Origin: JAEUMD01 sp050246945
GTDB lineage: Bacteria; Pseudomonadota; Alphaproteobacteria; Rhizobiales; Hyphomicrobiaceae
Assembly (NCBI GenBank): GCA_050246945.1
Contig: JBFWVC010000008.1
Location: 175,737 to 239,736 of the forward strand
DNA: 64,000 nucleotides
Direction of reading: 5' to 3'
The translations under genes and the position numbers were made by a program. Shown piece after piece: positions 9,024 to 17,900 of this stretch; the stretch's first letter is position 1, and each line of letters begins with the position of its first letter. The notes under the pieces were generated by a model. It was not told the DNA's origin. It did not search any database and saw only the letters and a list, made by a program, of their open reading frames with translations.

Positions 9024-10727
9024 TCACAACACTCCTGAAGCCATTTTTTGGGGGGCGACACCCAGCAAGGGTGCAATGCGGGAGATTAGCTTTCGTGTCA
9101 CGGGTGCTGCCGTGTGACTTGCGGTGATCTCGCCCGCCGACGCCTCGGTTCGCGAGGGCCTGAACACCATGACCAACGTGAGATAGCGCGGCTTGTCGAT
9201 CGGAAATGCTCCGAGGAAGGACGCAATGACGGCGTTGTGGTCATAGCGCCCGCGAACGGCGATTTCTGCCGTTCCAGTCTTGCCGCCGACCGCATAGCCG
9301 TCGACGGCAGCCCGGCGCCCGGTACCGCCGCGCTCTTCGACGTTGGCGCGCATCATTTCCCGCAATGCGGCACTCGTCGCTTCCGAAACGACGCGACGGC
9401 GCCCTATGTGTGCTCCGGCAGACCGCTTGAGAAATGTCGGCGCCACATATTCCCCACCGTTGACGATCGCCGCCGCCGCCGCTGCGAATTGAAGCGGGGC
9501 GACGGCGAGACCGTGGCCGAAACCGATCGTGATCGTCTCGATCTCGCCCCAGGTTTTCGGCAGGAGCGGCGCCGCAACCGCTCCCGCCTCCGTGTGCATG
9601 CGATCGCTGAGGCCGAGCGATGCCAGAAATGCGTGCTGCCGTTCGGCGCCGGCTTGCAGCGCGAGCTGGCCCGAGCCGACGTTGGACGACTTGATGAATA
9701 CGTCCCTTACCGACAGCTTGGCCGCGCCGCCATGGTGATCCTTGATCTCGAAACGTCCCACCTTCAGCGGCTGCGAAACATCGATCATGCTTTCTGGCGT
9801 GACCATCCCCGAATCGAGCGCCATGGCGACCGTCATCAGCTTGAAGATCGAGCCCAGTTCGTAGGTGCCTGCCGACATTCGGTCGATCTCGTCGGGACGC
9901 GGCGCAGCCTGCGGATGTGCCGGATCGATGCGCGGCAGGGAAGCCGACGCGACCACTTCGCCCGTCTCGACATCGAGGACAACACCTCCCGCGCCCTTCG
10001 CACGGTAGGTCTTCACCGCCTCCAGAAGCTCATGTTCGAGGGCATGCTGCACCCGGACGTCGAGCGCAAGCGCCACGGGTGGCCTCGTTGATGGCTGCGC
10101 CCCGAACACAGGATCGACGAGACCGTGTACGTCGAGATACTGCTCGATGCCGGCGACCGCCCGGTTGTCCACGTTGACCCCGCCAAGGACATGACCAGCC
10201 AGACGCCCGGCAGGATAGGCGCGTTTCAGCTCGGGGCGGAACGCAAGGCCAGGCAGACCCAGATTGTGCACGTTCTGTGCGATGCCCGGAGAGAGCCCGC
10301 GGCGTATCCATTCGAACCTGCGCGTGCGATCGCCAAGCGTCTCGAGCAGCGCCCGGTCATCGAGATCCGGAAACACCGTTCGAAGCTTCTCCACCGTCTC
10401 GTCGCGATCCACGATCAGCAGCGGATCGGCATAGAGCGAAGGCATTTCAACGTCGCTGGCCAGAAGCCGCCCGTTTCGGTCGACAAGGTCCGGCCGCGAA
10501 ACGCCCGTGGCGATCGGCGCGCTGATCGAGATATCTGCAGCCCCCTCGTGCTTTGCCGCGAGCCGCATCAGCTGCCCGCCCACAGCCGCGAAAGCAGTCA
10601 GTACGACAAGTATGATGCTCGCCGAGCGCAACGGATGACGTGGTGTGAACTCGACCGGCTGTGGCGCTGGCCGCGGCCTTCCCGCGACCGGGATGAGCCC
10701 GTCCGATATGGTGACGGTGTGGCTCAT
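9024..10727 (-). CDS. ftsI: Septal transpeptidase FtsI (PBP3)
   Basis: FtsI cross-links septal peptidoglycan in the periplasm. The 567-residue protein has one N-terminal membrane anchor at about residues 34-56, a non-penicillin-binding dimerisation domain, and a transpeptidase domain with all three catalytic motifs: SIFK (serine 293), SSN (347-349) and KTG (483-485). It follows ftsL by 24 bases. The cytoplasmic N-terminus of about 33 residues is proline- and arginine-rich. Confidence 0.96.
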   Translation of the reverse strand: MSHTVTISDGLIPVAGRPRPAPQPVEFTPRHPLRSASIILVVLTAFAAVGGQLMRLAAKHEGAADISISAPIATGVSRPDLVDRNGRLLASDVEMPSLYADPLLIVDRDETVEKLRTVFPDLDDRALLETLGDRTRRFEWIRRGLSPGIAQNVHNLGLPGLAFRPELKRAYPAGRLAGHVLGGVNVDNRAVAGIEQYLDVHGLVDPVFGAQPSTRPPVALALDVRVQHALEHELLEAVKTYRAKGAGGVVLDVETGEVVASASLPRIDPAHPQAAPRPDEIDRMSAGTYELGSIFKLMTVAMALDSGMVTPESMIDVSQPLKVGRFEIKDHHGGAAKLSVRDVFIKSSNVGSGQLALQAGAERQHAFLASLGLSDRMHTEAGAVAAPLLPKTWGEIETITIGFGHGLAVAPLQFAAAAAAIVNGGEYVAPTFLKRSAGAHIGRRRVVSEATSAALREMMRANVEERGGTGRRAAVDGYAVGGKTGTAEIAVRGRYDHNAVIASFLGAFPIDKPRYLTLVMVFRPSRTEASAGEITASHTAAPVTRKLISRIAPLLGVAPQKMASGVL

Positions 10728-10751
10728 GGCATGTCCTCCCCGCCTGATCGC

Positions 10752-11036
10752 TCAGCGACCGTTCCGCGTGGCACGCTCCTCCACAATGGCGTCCGCGAAT
10801 TGTGCCGGGCGGGGCGGCTCGAGCCCTAAATCGCGCGCTGCCGGCTCCATGCGTTCAGGCCGCGCAAGATGCGCGCGCTCTGCTTTCAGAACCGCAATAT
10901 CGCTCCGCAGAGCACCGGCCCGCTGCTCCTGCGCCTGCACTCGCCCTTCCAGCAAACGGGTCTCGTTGTTCAAGGCGTAGAGAAGAACCGCGCACGAAAG
11001 CGCCAGAAAGATCGTTGAGAGCATGAGGAGACGCAT
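10752..11036 (-). CDS. ftsL: Cell division protein FtsL-like
   Basis: This is a 94-residue bitopic protein. A very short cytoplasmic N-terminus (MR) and one membrane helix at residues 3-23 are followed by a heptad-rich, probably coiled-coil segment (ALNNETRLLEGRVQAQEQ) and a basic tail. Sequence conservation of FtsL is low. The call rests on size, topology and its place between rsmH and ftsI in the dcw cluster, where FtsL forms the FtsQLB complex that activates FtsWI. Confidence 0.85.
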   Translation of the reverse strand: MRLLMLSTIFLALSCAVLLYALNNETRLLEGRVQAQEQRAGALRSDIAVLKAERAHLARPERMEPAARDLGLEPPRPAQFADAIVEERATRNGR

Positions 11037-11073
11037 CGTTGCTTAACTCCCAAGTTATGCAAAACACCCCGCG

Positions 11074-12105
11074 CTAGCGCCGCTCCGGCCCTGGCTCGCC
11101 GCCGTGACCGCCTGGCCAGGGTGGCGACGCCGTGCGCACTGCCGCCCTCAGCCGTGCCGAACGAGCGCGCGGGTTGACGTTCAATTCACCTTTCTCAGAC
11201 GTTAACGGGCGCCGGTTAACAATCTGGAAACTCGGTTCGTAAAATTGATTCGGATTTTCCGGCAGATGGCGCGAGCCGCGCGGCGACTCGCCCGATCTGT
11301 TCGTGAAGAATCGTTTGACGATGCGATCCTCGAGCGAATGAAAGGTCACCACGACCAGTCGGCCGCCGGGCTTCAGCACCCGTTCTGCGGCATCGAGCGC
11401 GCGCTCGAGTTCCCCCAGTTCGTCGTTGACGAAGATGCGCAGCGCCTGGAACGTCCGCGTCGCCGGATGGATCTTATGTTCTCCCCTCCGCCCGCCCATC
11501 GCACGCGACACCACATCCGCCAGGTCGAGCGTTCGCGTGAACGACTGTTCCGCCCTCCGACGGACGATCGCGCGAGCGACGGCGCGCGAGCGATGCTCCT
11601 CGCCGAGCCGGTAGAGAATGTCGGCGATCTCGCCTTCCTCGTAAGTGTTCACGACGTCGGCGGCCGTAAGTCCACTGCCGCTCATGCGCATGTCGAGCGG
11701 CCCATCCGTCTGGAACGAGAACCCCCGCTCCGCCTCGTCGAGTTGCATCGACGAGACTCCGATGTCGAGCACAACGCCGTCGACCGGCGCAAAGCCCTCG
11801 CGCTCCGCCACCTCGTCGAGAACGCCGAACTCGCTTTCAACGAGCCTCAGCCTTGGTGAGTAGCCTTCTACCAGCGCCGCCCCGCCGGCAATCGCACGCG
11901 GATCGCGGTCGAGCGCCAGCACCTGGCAATCCGCCGTATCGAGGATCGCGCGCGTATACCCGCCCGCACCGAATGTGCCATCAATGATATGCTGCCCACC
12001 CCCTGGACGCAGTGTCTCCAGGACTTGCGAGAGCAGCACGGGAATGTGCCTCGACCGCACGTCGCGTATCTCCGCCCCCGCAGGCTGATCGCGCCGTGGC
12101 GTCAT
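11074..12105 (-). CDS. rsmH: 16S rRNA (cytosine1402-N4)-methyltransferase RsmH (MraW)
   Basis: RsmH methylates C1402 of 16S rRNA with SAM. The 343-residue protein has HIPVLLSQVLETL near the N-terminus, the SAM-binding DGTFGAGGYT motif, VVLDIGVSSMQLD, the substrate-side FSFQTDGPLDMRM and ATRTFQALRIFVNDEL, all diagnostic. The ATG at 12105 overlaps the mraZ stop by four bases (ATGA). The open frame extends 39 codons further upstream into mraZ, but these are shadow codons. Confidence 0.96.
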   Translation of the reverse strand: MTPRRDQPAGAEIRDVRSRHIPVLLSQVLETLRPGGGQHIIDGTFGAGGYTRAILDTADCQVLALDRDPRAIAGGAALVEGYSPRLRLVESEFGVLDEVAEREGFAPVDGVVLDIGVSSMQLDEAERGFSFQTDGPLDMRMSGSGLTAADVVNTYEEGEIADILYRLGEEHRSRAVARAIVRRRAEQSFTRTLDLADVVSRAMGGRRGEHKIHPATRTFQALRIFVNDELGELERALDAAERVLKPGGRLVVVTFHSLEDRIVKRFFTNRSGESPRGSRHLPENPNQFYEPSFQIVNRRPLTSEKGELNVNPRARSARLRAAVRTASPPWPGGHGGEPGPERR

Positions 12106-12599
12106 TCCCGTGCTACCTCTCCTCCCCCACCTGCAGCTCCCCCGCCGCCGAACAGTTTTCTGTGGTCCTGGACTTTCTCGCGAGCGCGTTGCCTGCGCTC
12201 GTCGAAGCGACCCGGCTCCCACATCTGGAACTTGTCGCCAAGCCCGACAAAAGTAACCGCGCCCGAAAGTCCGGCGTGGGCGCGAAGCCCTTCAGGAAGG
12301 ACGATGCGTCCGTCCCCGTCCACCGTGAGTATCTGGACATCTCCGTAGAGCGCGACAGACAATTCGTCTCGCTCGTCCGAATAGTCCGGCAGGCCCGATA
12401 GAAGCCCGTCGATCTTCTGCGCAAGCCTCTCGCCGCCCGCATCGAGCGCAGGAGCATCGAGCGAAGGGTAGCAGTAGATCCCGACCACGCTTCCGGACTT
12501 GTATCCGTCGCGCTCGAGCACGGCCCGGAAGGCCGCCGGAATGGAGACCCGACCCTTGGCGTCGATCTTGTTTGTATATGTCGAGACAAAGCGGTCCAT
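12102..12599 (-). CDS. mraZ: Transcriptional regulator MraZ
   Basis: MraZ is an AbrB-fold DNA-binding protein that represses its own dcw operon, and it is the first gene here. The 165-residue product starts with FVSTYTNKIDAKGRVSIP, the first SpoVT/AbrB-like half. A second half (VQILTVDGDGRIVLPEGLR) is typical of the duplicated MraZ fold. A glycine-rich low-complexity tail follows residue 150. Its probable operator lies about 255 bases upstream. Confidence 0.95.
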   Translation of the reverse strand: MDRFVSTYTNKIDAKGRVSIPAAFRAVLERDGYKSGSVVGIYCYPSLDAPALDAGGERLAQKIDGLLSGLPDYSDERDELSVALYGDVQILTVDGDGRIVLPEGLRAHAGLSGAVTFVGLGDKFQMWEPGRFDERRQRAREKVQDHRKLFGGGGAAGGGGEVARE

Positions 12600-13147
12600 C
12601 CTCTGGCTGAAGCCTCAACCCCAACGCTGCACACGAAGGGCGGCAGGCTGCCGAGCGCCACCCCACTTCCTGACCGACTTGGGCCGGCGCAGTGCGCCGA
12701 ACCCGAATTCCTTTTCCCGCACCATCATCCCGACCCCCGCACCGGAGCCGTGATCCCTGAGGGGTGGACCGCGGCAGTCGCTCGGACCCTGGCCCTCTCA
12801 CAGGGCCGGCGCCAAGCCGCGATCCCTTGAGCCCGGTGCGGACGGGCATTTATGGGATTACATGGGATTTTATGGGAGTCAATGGTTTCTTAAGGATTTC
12901 CACAGAGACCGGCTGGGATTACCTGCCCGAATGCGCGGGGAATTCGGTGCCAGGACCCGTCCAATGTTTGCGGCCGTCCCCGACTTCGCCAATGTCGGCG
13001 TGCACAAGCTGATCCGCCCTCGCCCCTCGGCCAACGCAGATGGTTTAGTTCTGACCGCCTTGGGCTCGATCAATGTATGGTGCCGGCTCAAGCACTATGA
13101 GCAGGATGCACCGCCGGCCTCGGCTGGACACCAAAGGGAAAACGCTA
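12600..13147. other. Intergenic region between mraZ and the DUF992 gene
   Basis: This 548 bp stretch separates the divergent mraZ and DUF992 genes. It holds the phased TGGG array at 12853-12888 and, nearer mraZ, a GC-rich hairpin formed by CTGGCCCT and AGGGCCGG around 12787-12809. Overlapping short frames here look like noise. I see no further gene. Confidence 0.6.
12853..12888 (+). promoter_or_regulatory. MraZ box array (phased TGGG repeats)
   Basis: TGGGAT, TGGGAT and TGGGAG start at 12853, 12863 and 12873, exactly 10 bases apart, with a degenerate TGGTTT at 12883. MraZ is known to bind three or four TGGGN repeats separated by five bases upstream of mraZ, and spacing and sequence fit that closely. 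The repeats lie about 255 bases upstream of the mraZ start, so a promoter near here and a long leader are implied. Only MraZ binding, not the promoter itself, is predicted. Confidence 0.75.
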
Positions 13148-13648
13148 ATGATGCTTCTCACGACTCCTCGCGCCGCGACGCTTGCGTTCTCATCGGCCCT
13201 GGCCGTGCTGGTGGGCACTCTCTCGCCGGCGCTTGCCGAGACCGCAAAGGTCGTCGCCGGGACCCTGACCTGCGATGGCCATGGCACCGTGGGCCTGATC
13301 GTCGGGTCCAAAGAGAAGCTCGACTGCAAGTACGCACCTGCCGGCGGCGGGCCAACGCATCGCTTCTCCGGTTCCACCACGCGGGTCGGTCTCGATATCG
13401 GCGTTCGCGGCAAGAGTGTAATGATCTGGACCGTACTCGGCTCCACCACAAAATTGCCCAGCGAACAGCTGGGAGGCGCATATGGGGGTGTATCGGCGGA
13501 TATCGCCGCGGGCCTCGGCGTCGGCGCCAACGTCCTCGTCGGCGGCAACAAGAAATCGGTCGTTCTGCAGCCGTTGAGCGTAAAGGGCGAAACCGGCATC
13601 AACATCGCCGTAGGCGTCTCCAGCCTGACACTTACGCCAATGCCGTGA
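13148..13648 (+). CDS. Secreted DUF992-type protein
   Basis: The 166-residue protein has a clear Sec signal peptide (residues 1-30, ending SPALA, cleavage before ETA). The mature part resembles the alphaproteobacterial DUF992 family: GTLTCDGHGTVGLIVGS, LDCKY, a TRVGLDIG segment, GAYGGVSADIA and GANVLVGG. Its function is unknown; it is probably a small periplasmic beta-rich protein. I use the ATG at 13148 because AAGGGA lies just upstream; 25 codons before it are open but unlikely. An ATG immediately after, at 13151, is equally usable. Confidence 0.85.
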   Translation: MMLLTTPRAATLAFSSALAVLVGTLSPALAETAKVVAGTLTCDGHGTVGLIVGSKEKLDCKYAPAGGGPTHRFSGSTTRVGLDIGVRGKSVMIWTVLGSTTKLPSEQLGGAYGGVSADIAAGLGVGANVLVGGNKKSVVLQPLSVKGETGINIAVGVSSLTLTPMP

Positions 13649-13676
13649 CGAAGCCGCGCCGGCCAGCCGTGCGCTA

Positions 13677-13803
13677 GAGCCCGATCGTCTGAGATGGAAG
13701 CAGCCATGCTTCCATCGAAGGCGTGAATCAGTCTCTCAAACAAAGAGACAGAGCAGGCCACGATGGTCAGACCTGATTCAATCTAATACTGACCTGCTCT
13801 AAT
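13677..13803. repeat. Complex hairpin repeat, family B copy 1
   Basis: The block opens with GAGC and closes with GCTCT. Inside is a perfect 10 bp hairpin, GATGGAAGCA and TGCTTCCATC, at 13693-13716 around a GCCA loop. It is followed by TCTCT/AGAGA and by GGTCAG/CTGACC arms. A diverged relative lies at 36507-36637: both share an AATCAG.CTCTCAA segment, a GAGCAGG.CACG segment and a CTGCTCT end. It lies just downstream of the DUF992 gene, but no T-run follows, so it is not an obvious terminator. Confidence 0.6.
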
Positions 13804-13900
13804 GCCGCTCGTACCGCTGAACAACAATCCGCACATGGAAAGCGCGCCGTTGGCAACACGGCGCGCACGAATTGTTGGCGGACTAAGGGTCCGGGCCCTG

Positions 13901-13950
13901 GAGCATGTTCAGCTGAAGTGTACAGCACTTCGGCGTGAAAAACATGCTCA
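13901..13950. repeat. Dispersed repeat family A, single-hairpin copy
   Basis: GAGCATGTT and AACATGCTC form the ends of a hairpin of about 50 bases. The interior (AGCTGAAGTGTACAG, then CGGCGTGAA) matches the other copies at 13962, 14758, 21546, 54237 and 63779. Only the first of the two hairpins of this family is present. A fuller copy follows 11 bases later. Confidence 0.75.
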
Positions 13951-13961
13951 AGGACAGGCCC

Positions 13962-14061
13962 GCATGTTCAGATGAAGTGTGCAGCGGTTCAGCGTGAAGG
14001 ACATACTCAATTCAAAGATTTGGATCGTGTTCACGCGCCCATCCGACATGAACACGATCTA
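13962..14061. repeat. Dispersed repeat family A, two-hairpin copy ending at a stop codon
   Basis: The copy begins GCATGTTCAGATGAAG. It continues through AGCGGTTCAGCGTGAAGGACAT, AATTCAAAGATTTG and a second perfect stem, GATCGTGTTCA with TGAACACGATC (14023-14059). Its last bases, CTA, are the complement of the stop codon of the minus-strand haem-protein gene, so the element abuts or supplies that stop. Confidence 0.75.
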
Positions 14062-14646
14062 CTCCAACATCTTCTTGACCGTGAAGGCGCCACGCATGTC
14101 GCCAGCCGCGAAGCCCGTGGCCTGATCCGCCGGATAGAGGTCCTTGATCTTGGCCGACACCTCCGGCGCCAACTCCGACCCATGACAGGCGAGACACGGC
14201 GTTCCCGCCGTCATGATCGGCTTCATGTAGCGGAACACCTTCTTGCCATCCTGCTCCACCACTTCGGCATGATCGAGCTTCATCGCGTCCGCGCCGCTCT
14301 TGAGATCTGCCACGAATTTCTCCATCACGCGCTTCTCGAAATCGTCGGGCGCGTTGCCAGGGTTGCGGACTTTCAGCGCTGTTCGCCCGACGTCCATACC
14401 GCTCGCCGACGAGCGCTCCGCAGTTACCTTCGGCGCATCGACCTTGCAGACGTCGAGCGCCGCGACCGGCCCGCCGGCTTTCATTGCGCCGACCAGCTTC
14501 TCCTTGAGCCCTTCTCCAAGGCCCTTTACGGCGGCACGCGCTGCAGCAATGCGTTCGGCCTGTGGATCGGCGGTTTTGTCCTGCGCTAAAGCCGGAGCGG
14601 CACAAACGATGGTAAGAGCAGCGAGAGATGCGGATAAGCGGCGCAT
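14059..14646 (-). CDS. Periplasmic Tll0287-like (DUF3365) haem protein
   Basis: The 195-residue protein has a Sec signal peptide (cleavage near residue 21, ALA-QD) and one haem-binding CLACH motif (C151, C154, H155). Segments such as RNPGNAPDDFE and FRYMKPIMTAGTPCLACHG are characteristic of the Tll0287/DUF3365 family, often seen in periplasmic haem sensors or small c-type cytochromes. It stands alone here, with no sensor kinase beside it. Its physiological partner cannot be read from context. Confidence 0.8.
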   Translation of the reverse strand: MRRLSASLAALTIVCAAPALAQDKTADPQAERIAAARAAVKGLGEGLKEKLVGAMKAGGPVAALDVCKVDAPKVTAERSSASGMDVGRTALKVRNPGNAPDDFEKRVMEKFVADLKSGADAMKLDHAEVVEQDGKKVFRYMKPIMTAGTPCLACHGSELAPEVSAKIKDLYPADQATGFAAGDMRGAFTVKKMLE

Positions 14647-14757
14647 GAGGAACCTCGGCGTTGGATGGGCGTGGAACTTCGCAAACCTAGTGTGCTGATG
14701 GAGAAATTCGTTCCGATTTTGCCAGGCATTGGGACGAACTTCGCCATCACGACAATT

Positions 14758-14861
14758 AGAGCATGTTTAGCTCAAGCGTGCATCGGTTCGGCGTGAAGAA
14801 CATGCTCAATTCAGAGCCTTGGATCGCACTCATGAGTTCATGCGTCATGAACACGATCTAG
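14758..14861. repeat. Dispersed repeat family A, two-hairpin copy
   Basis: AGAGCATGTTTAGCTCAAG, CGGTTCGGCGTGAAGAACATGCTCAATTCAGAG and GGATCGCACTCATGAGTTCATGCG, followed by TCATGAACACGATCTA, match the family A layout. Hairpin 1 (GAGCATGTT/AACATGCTC) is intact, while hairpin 2 is degraded on its left side. It fills the interval between the haem-protein gene and the oxoprolinase gene, 65 bases from the end of the latter. Confidence 0.75.
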
Positions 14862-14925
14862 TATGATGATCGATACCGAACCCGCGTTGCACAGTTTGTG
14901 ACACGCATCACAATGCTGACAAGAA

Positions 14926-17900
14926 TCAGGCCCGCCCCACGCCGCCGCCGGTCGGCGTTTGCACGATGATGGCCTCGCCGGCAGCAAGCTGCGTCTCCGC
15001 ACACCCATCGAGAATTTCCAGGTCTTGATCCGCACGTCGCACCGAATTGCTTCCGCGCTCGCCATCATGGCCCCCGTCCAGGCCTGGAGGCGCCACCTCG
15101 CGGAAACCCGAGAGGATTGCACAGCTCATCGGCTCCAGAAACCGGATGACCCGGCGCACACCGTCACCGCTGACGAAGCGCCCCTTGCCGCCCGAACCGC
15201 GACGAATGGAGAATTCCTCCAGAAGCACCGGATAACGCAACTCCAGGACCTCGGGATCGGTCAGGCGCGTATTGGTCATGTGGACGTGTACGGCGGCGGC
15301 CCCATGGAACCCGTTGCCATCCGCATCGTAGCCTGCCGGCGCGCCCGAGCAGATCGTCTCGTAGTATTGCACGCGATCGTTCCCGAACGTTACGTTGTTC
15401 ATCGTGCCCTGCGCGGTGCCGAGCCCATGCATGGCGGCGAACAACGCATTCGTAACGACTTGGCTCGTCTCCACGTTGCCGGCCACGACGGCGGCGGGAT
15501 AAGCTGGCTTCAGCATCGAGCCCTCCGGTATCACAATCTCGATCGGCTTGAGGCAGCCCGCATTCATCGGGATCGGCGCATCGACCATCACGCGAAAGGC
15601 ATAGAGTACCGCGGCGCGCGTCACCGGCTCGGGAGCGTTGAAATTGTTTGGTTGCATCGCGCTGGTGCCGCCGAAATCGACACGCGCCGTCCGCGCCGCC
15701 TTGTCGGTCGTGATAGCAACCGAGACCACCGTGCCCTGATCGGTGCCGATCGAGAACCGTCCTGGCTCGAGACGCTCGATCAACCGGCGAACACTCTCCT
15801 CCGCGTTGTCCTGCACGTGGGCCATGTAGGCCTCGACGACCCCGAGTCCGAAATGCTCGACCATCTTTCTGAGCTCCACGACCCCCTTCGCGTTGGCGGC
15901 GACCTGCGCCTTCAAGTCCGCGATGTTCTTGTCGGGCCGGCGCGCCGGATACCGCGCGCCCTGGAGAAGCGACCGTGTCTCCGCCTCGCGGAACCGCCCC
16001 CCCTCCACCAGCAGGAAGTTGTCGATATAGACGCCCTCCTCCTCGATCCGCGTCGCCTTGGGTGTCATCGACCCCGGCGTCAATCCGCCGATATCCTCGT
16101 GGTGACCGCGGCTAGCCACATAGAACAATACGCGCGCGCCCGCTTCGTCGAACACCGGCGTGACAACGGTAATGTCGGGAAGATGCGTTCCGCCGTTGTA
16201 GGGCGCATTCAGCATGTAGACGTCGCCTGGCTTCATGGTGCCCGCACGCTCGCGCACGATCGTTTCCACCGACCGGTCCATCGAGCCCAGATGCACCGGC
16301 ATGTGCGGCGCGTTGGCGACGAGAGCGCCCGAGGCGTCGAACACCGCACAGGAGTAATCGAGCCGCTCCTTGATGTTTACCGATTGCGCCGTGCTGCGCA
16401 GCGCCTCCCCCATCTGCTCGGCAATCGACATGTAGAGGTTGTTGAACACTTCGAGCAGGATCGGATCGGCCTGCGAACCCAGCACCTCACGCTTCCGCTT
16501 CTCCCGGCGCGTCATGACGACGTCGTTGCGCGCCGTCACCGCGAGTTCCCAGCCCGGCTCGACAACGATCGTCTGGTTCGGCTCGATGACGAGTGCCGGC
16601 CCCGCTATCGGCGCCGTGCCCGGCGCGAGCCCCTCCCCGCGCAGGTAGATAGCCGCCTCGTGCCATTGCGATTGCGCGAAGAGCCGCGTCCGTCCGACAG
16701 GCCGCACCTCGCCCGCCGCCGCAGTGGCTTCGTCCATGCCGAAGGTCGCCGCTGACGTATCACGCCCTGTTGCCTCCACCTCGAGTGCGCCAATCACCAG
16801 TGCCTTTTCTGGCGACACGAACCCGAATTGGCGCATGTGCTCGCGCTCGAACGCCTCGCGCATGATCTCAGGTCGCGAGAGCCGCACCGGAATGGCCGTA
16901 TCGGTCCCCGTGTAGCGCAAGTGCAGGCGCGAGGCGACACGCACATCCTTGAGCGTAACGCCTTCCGCGATGACGGTTTCCATCATCTCCTTCGCCAGGA
17001 CTTCGACCATCTGCGCAAGCGCATGCATGGCAGCCTCGTCGAGTTCCGCTTCGATCGACTGCTCGCGGCTGGCACGAACCGGCGCCAGCCCCATCCCATA
17101 AGCGGAAAGCACGCCCGACAGCGGATGGATCAGCACCGTCTCCATGCCAAGCGCATCCGCGATCAGGCAGGCATGCTGACCGCCGGCCGCGCCAAAGCAG
17201 TTGAGCGCATAGCCCGTCACGTCGTACCCGCGCGCCACCGAGATCCTTTTGATCGCATTGGCCATGTTCTCCACCGCGATGCGGATCACGCCCTCCGCCA
17301 CTTCCGCCGCTGACCTGCCTCCGCCCATTTCTCGCGCCAGCGCATCGAACGCCGCAACGACGCTGTCGAGATCGAGCGGCTGGTTCTGGTCGGGCCCGAA
17401 GACGCGCGGAAAATGCCCAGGATCGAGCTTGCCGAGCATGAGATTGGCGTCCGTCACCGTGAGCGGCCCGCCGCGTCGGTAGGCCATGGGTCCGGGATCT
17501 GAACCGGCACTTTCCGGACCGACCGTCAGCCGCGTGCCGTCGAACTGTACGATCGAGCCGCCTCCGGCCGCGACGGTGTTGATGCGCAGCATCGGCACGC
17601 GCAGCCGAACGCCCGCAACCTCCGTCTCGAACGTGCGCTCAAATTCCCCCGCGTAGTGCGACACATCCGTTGATGTGCCCCCCATGTCGAAACCGACGAT
17701 GTTCTGAAAGCCCGCGGCACGCGCCGTCTCCACCATGGCGACGATGCCGCCCGCAGGCCCCGAGAGGATAGCATCTCGTCCCTCGAACAGGTTTGCAGAC
17801 TTGAGCCCGCCGGACGACGCCATGAACATCAGCTTCGGCGGCGCCACCGTGCCATCGGCTGGCATCAGTTCGCCGGCCACGCGGTCCACATACCGCTTTA

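Noticed and set aside
11199..11220. CtrA-like GTTAAC pair within rsmH
   Set aside because: The TTAA half-sites are 10 and not 7 bases apart and lie inside a coding region.
14959..16755. A 598-codon plus-strand frame opposite the oxoprolinase gene
   Set aside because: It is rich in Arg and His, as expected of an antisense GC-rich shadow, and the opposite strand encodes a well-conserved enzyme.
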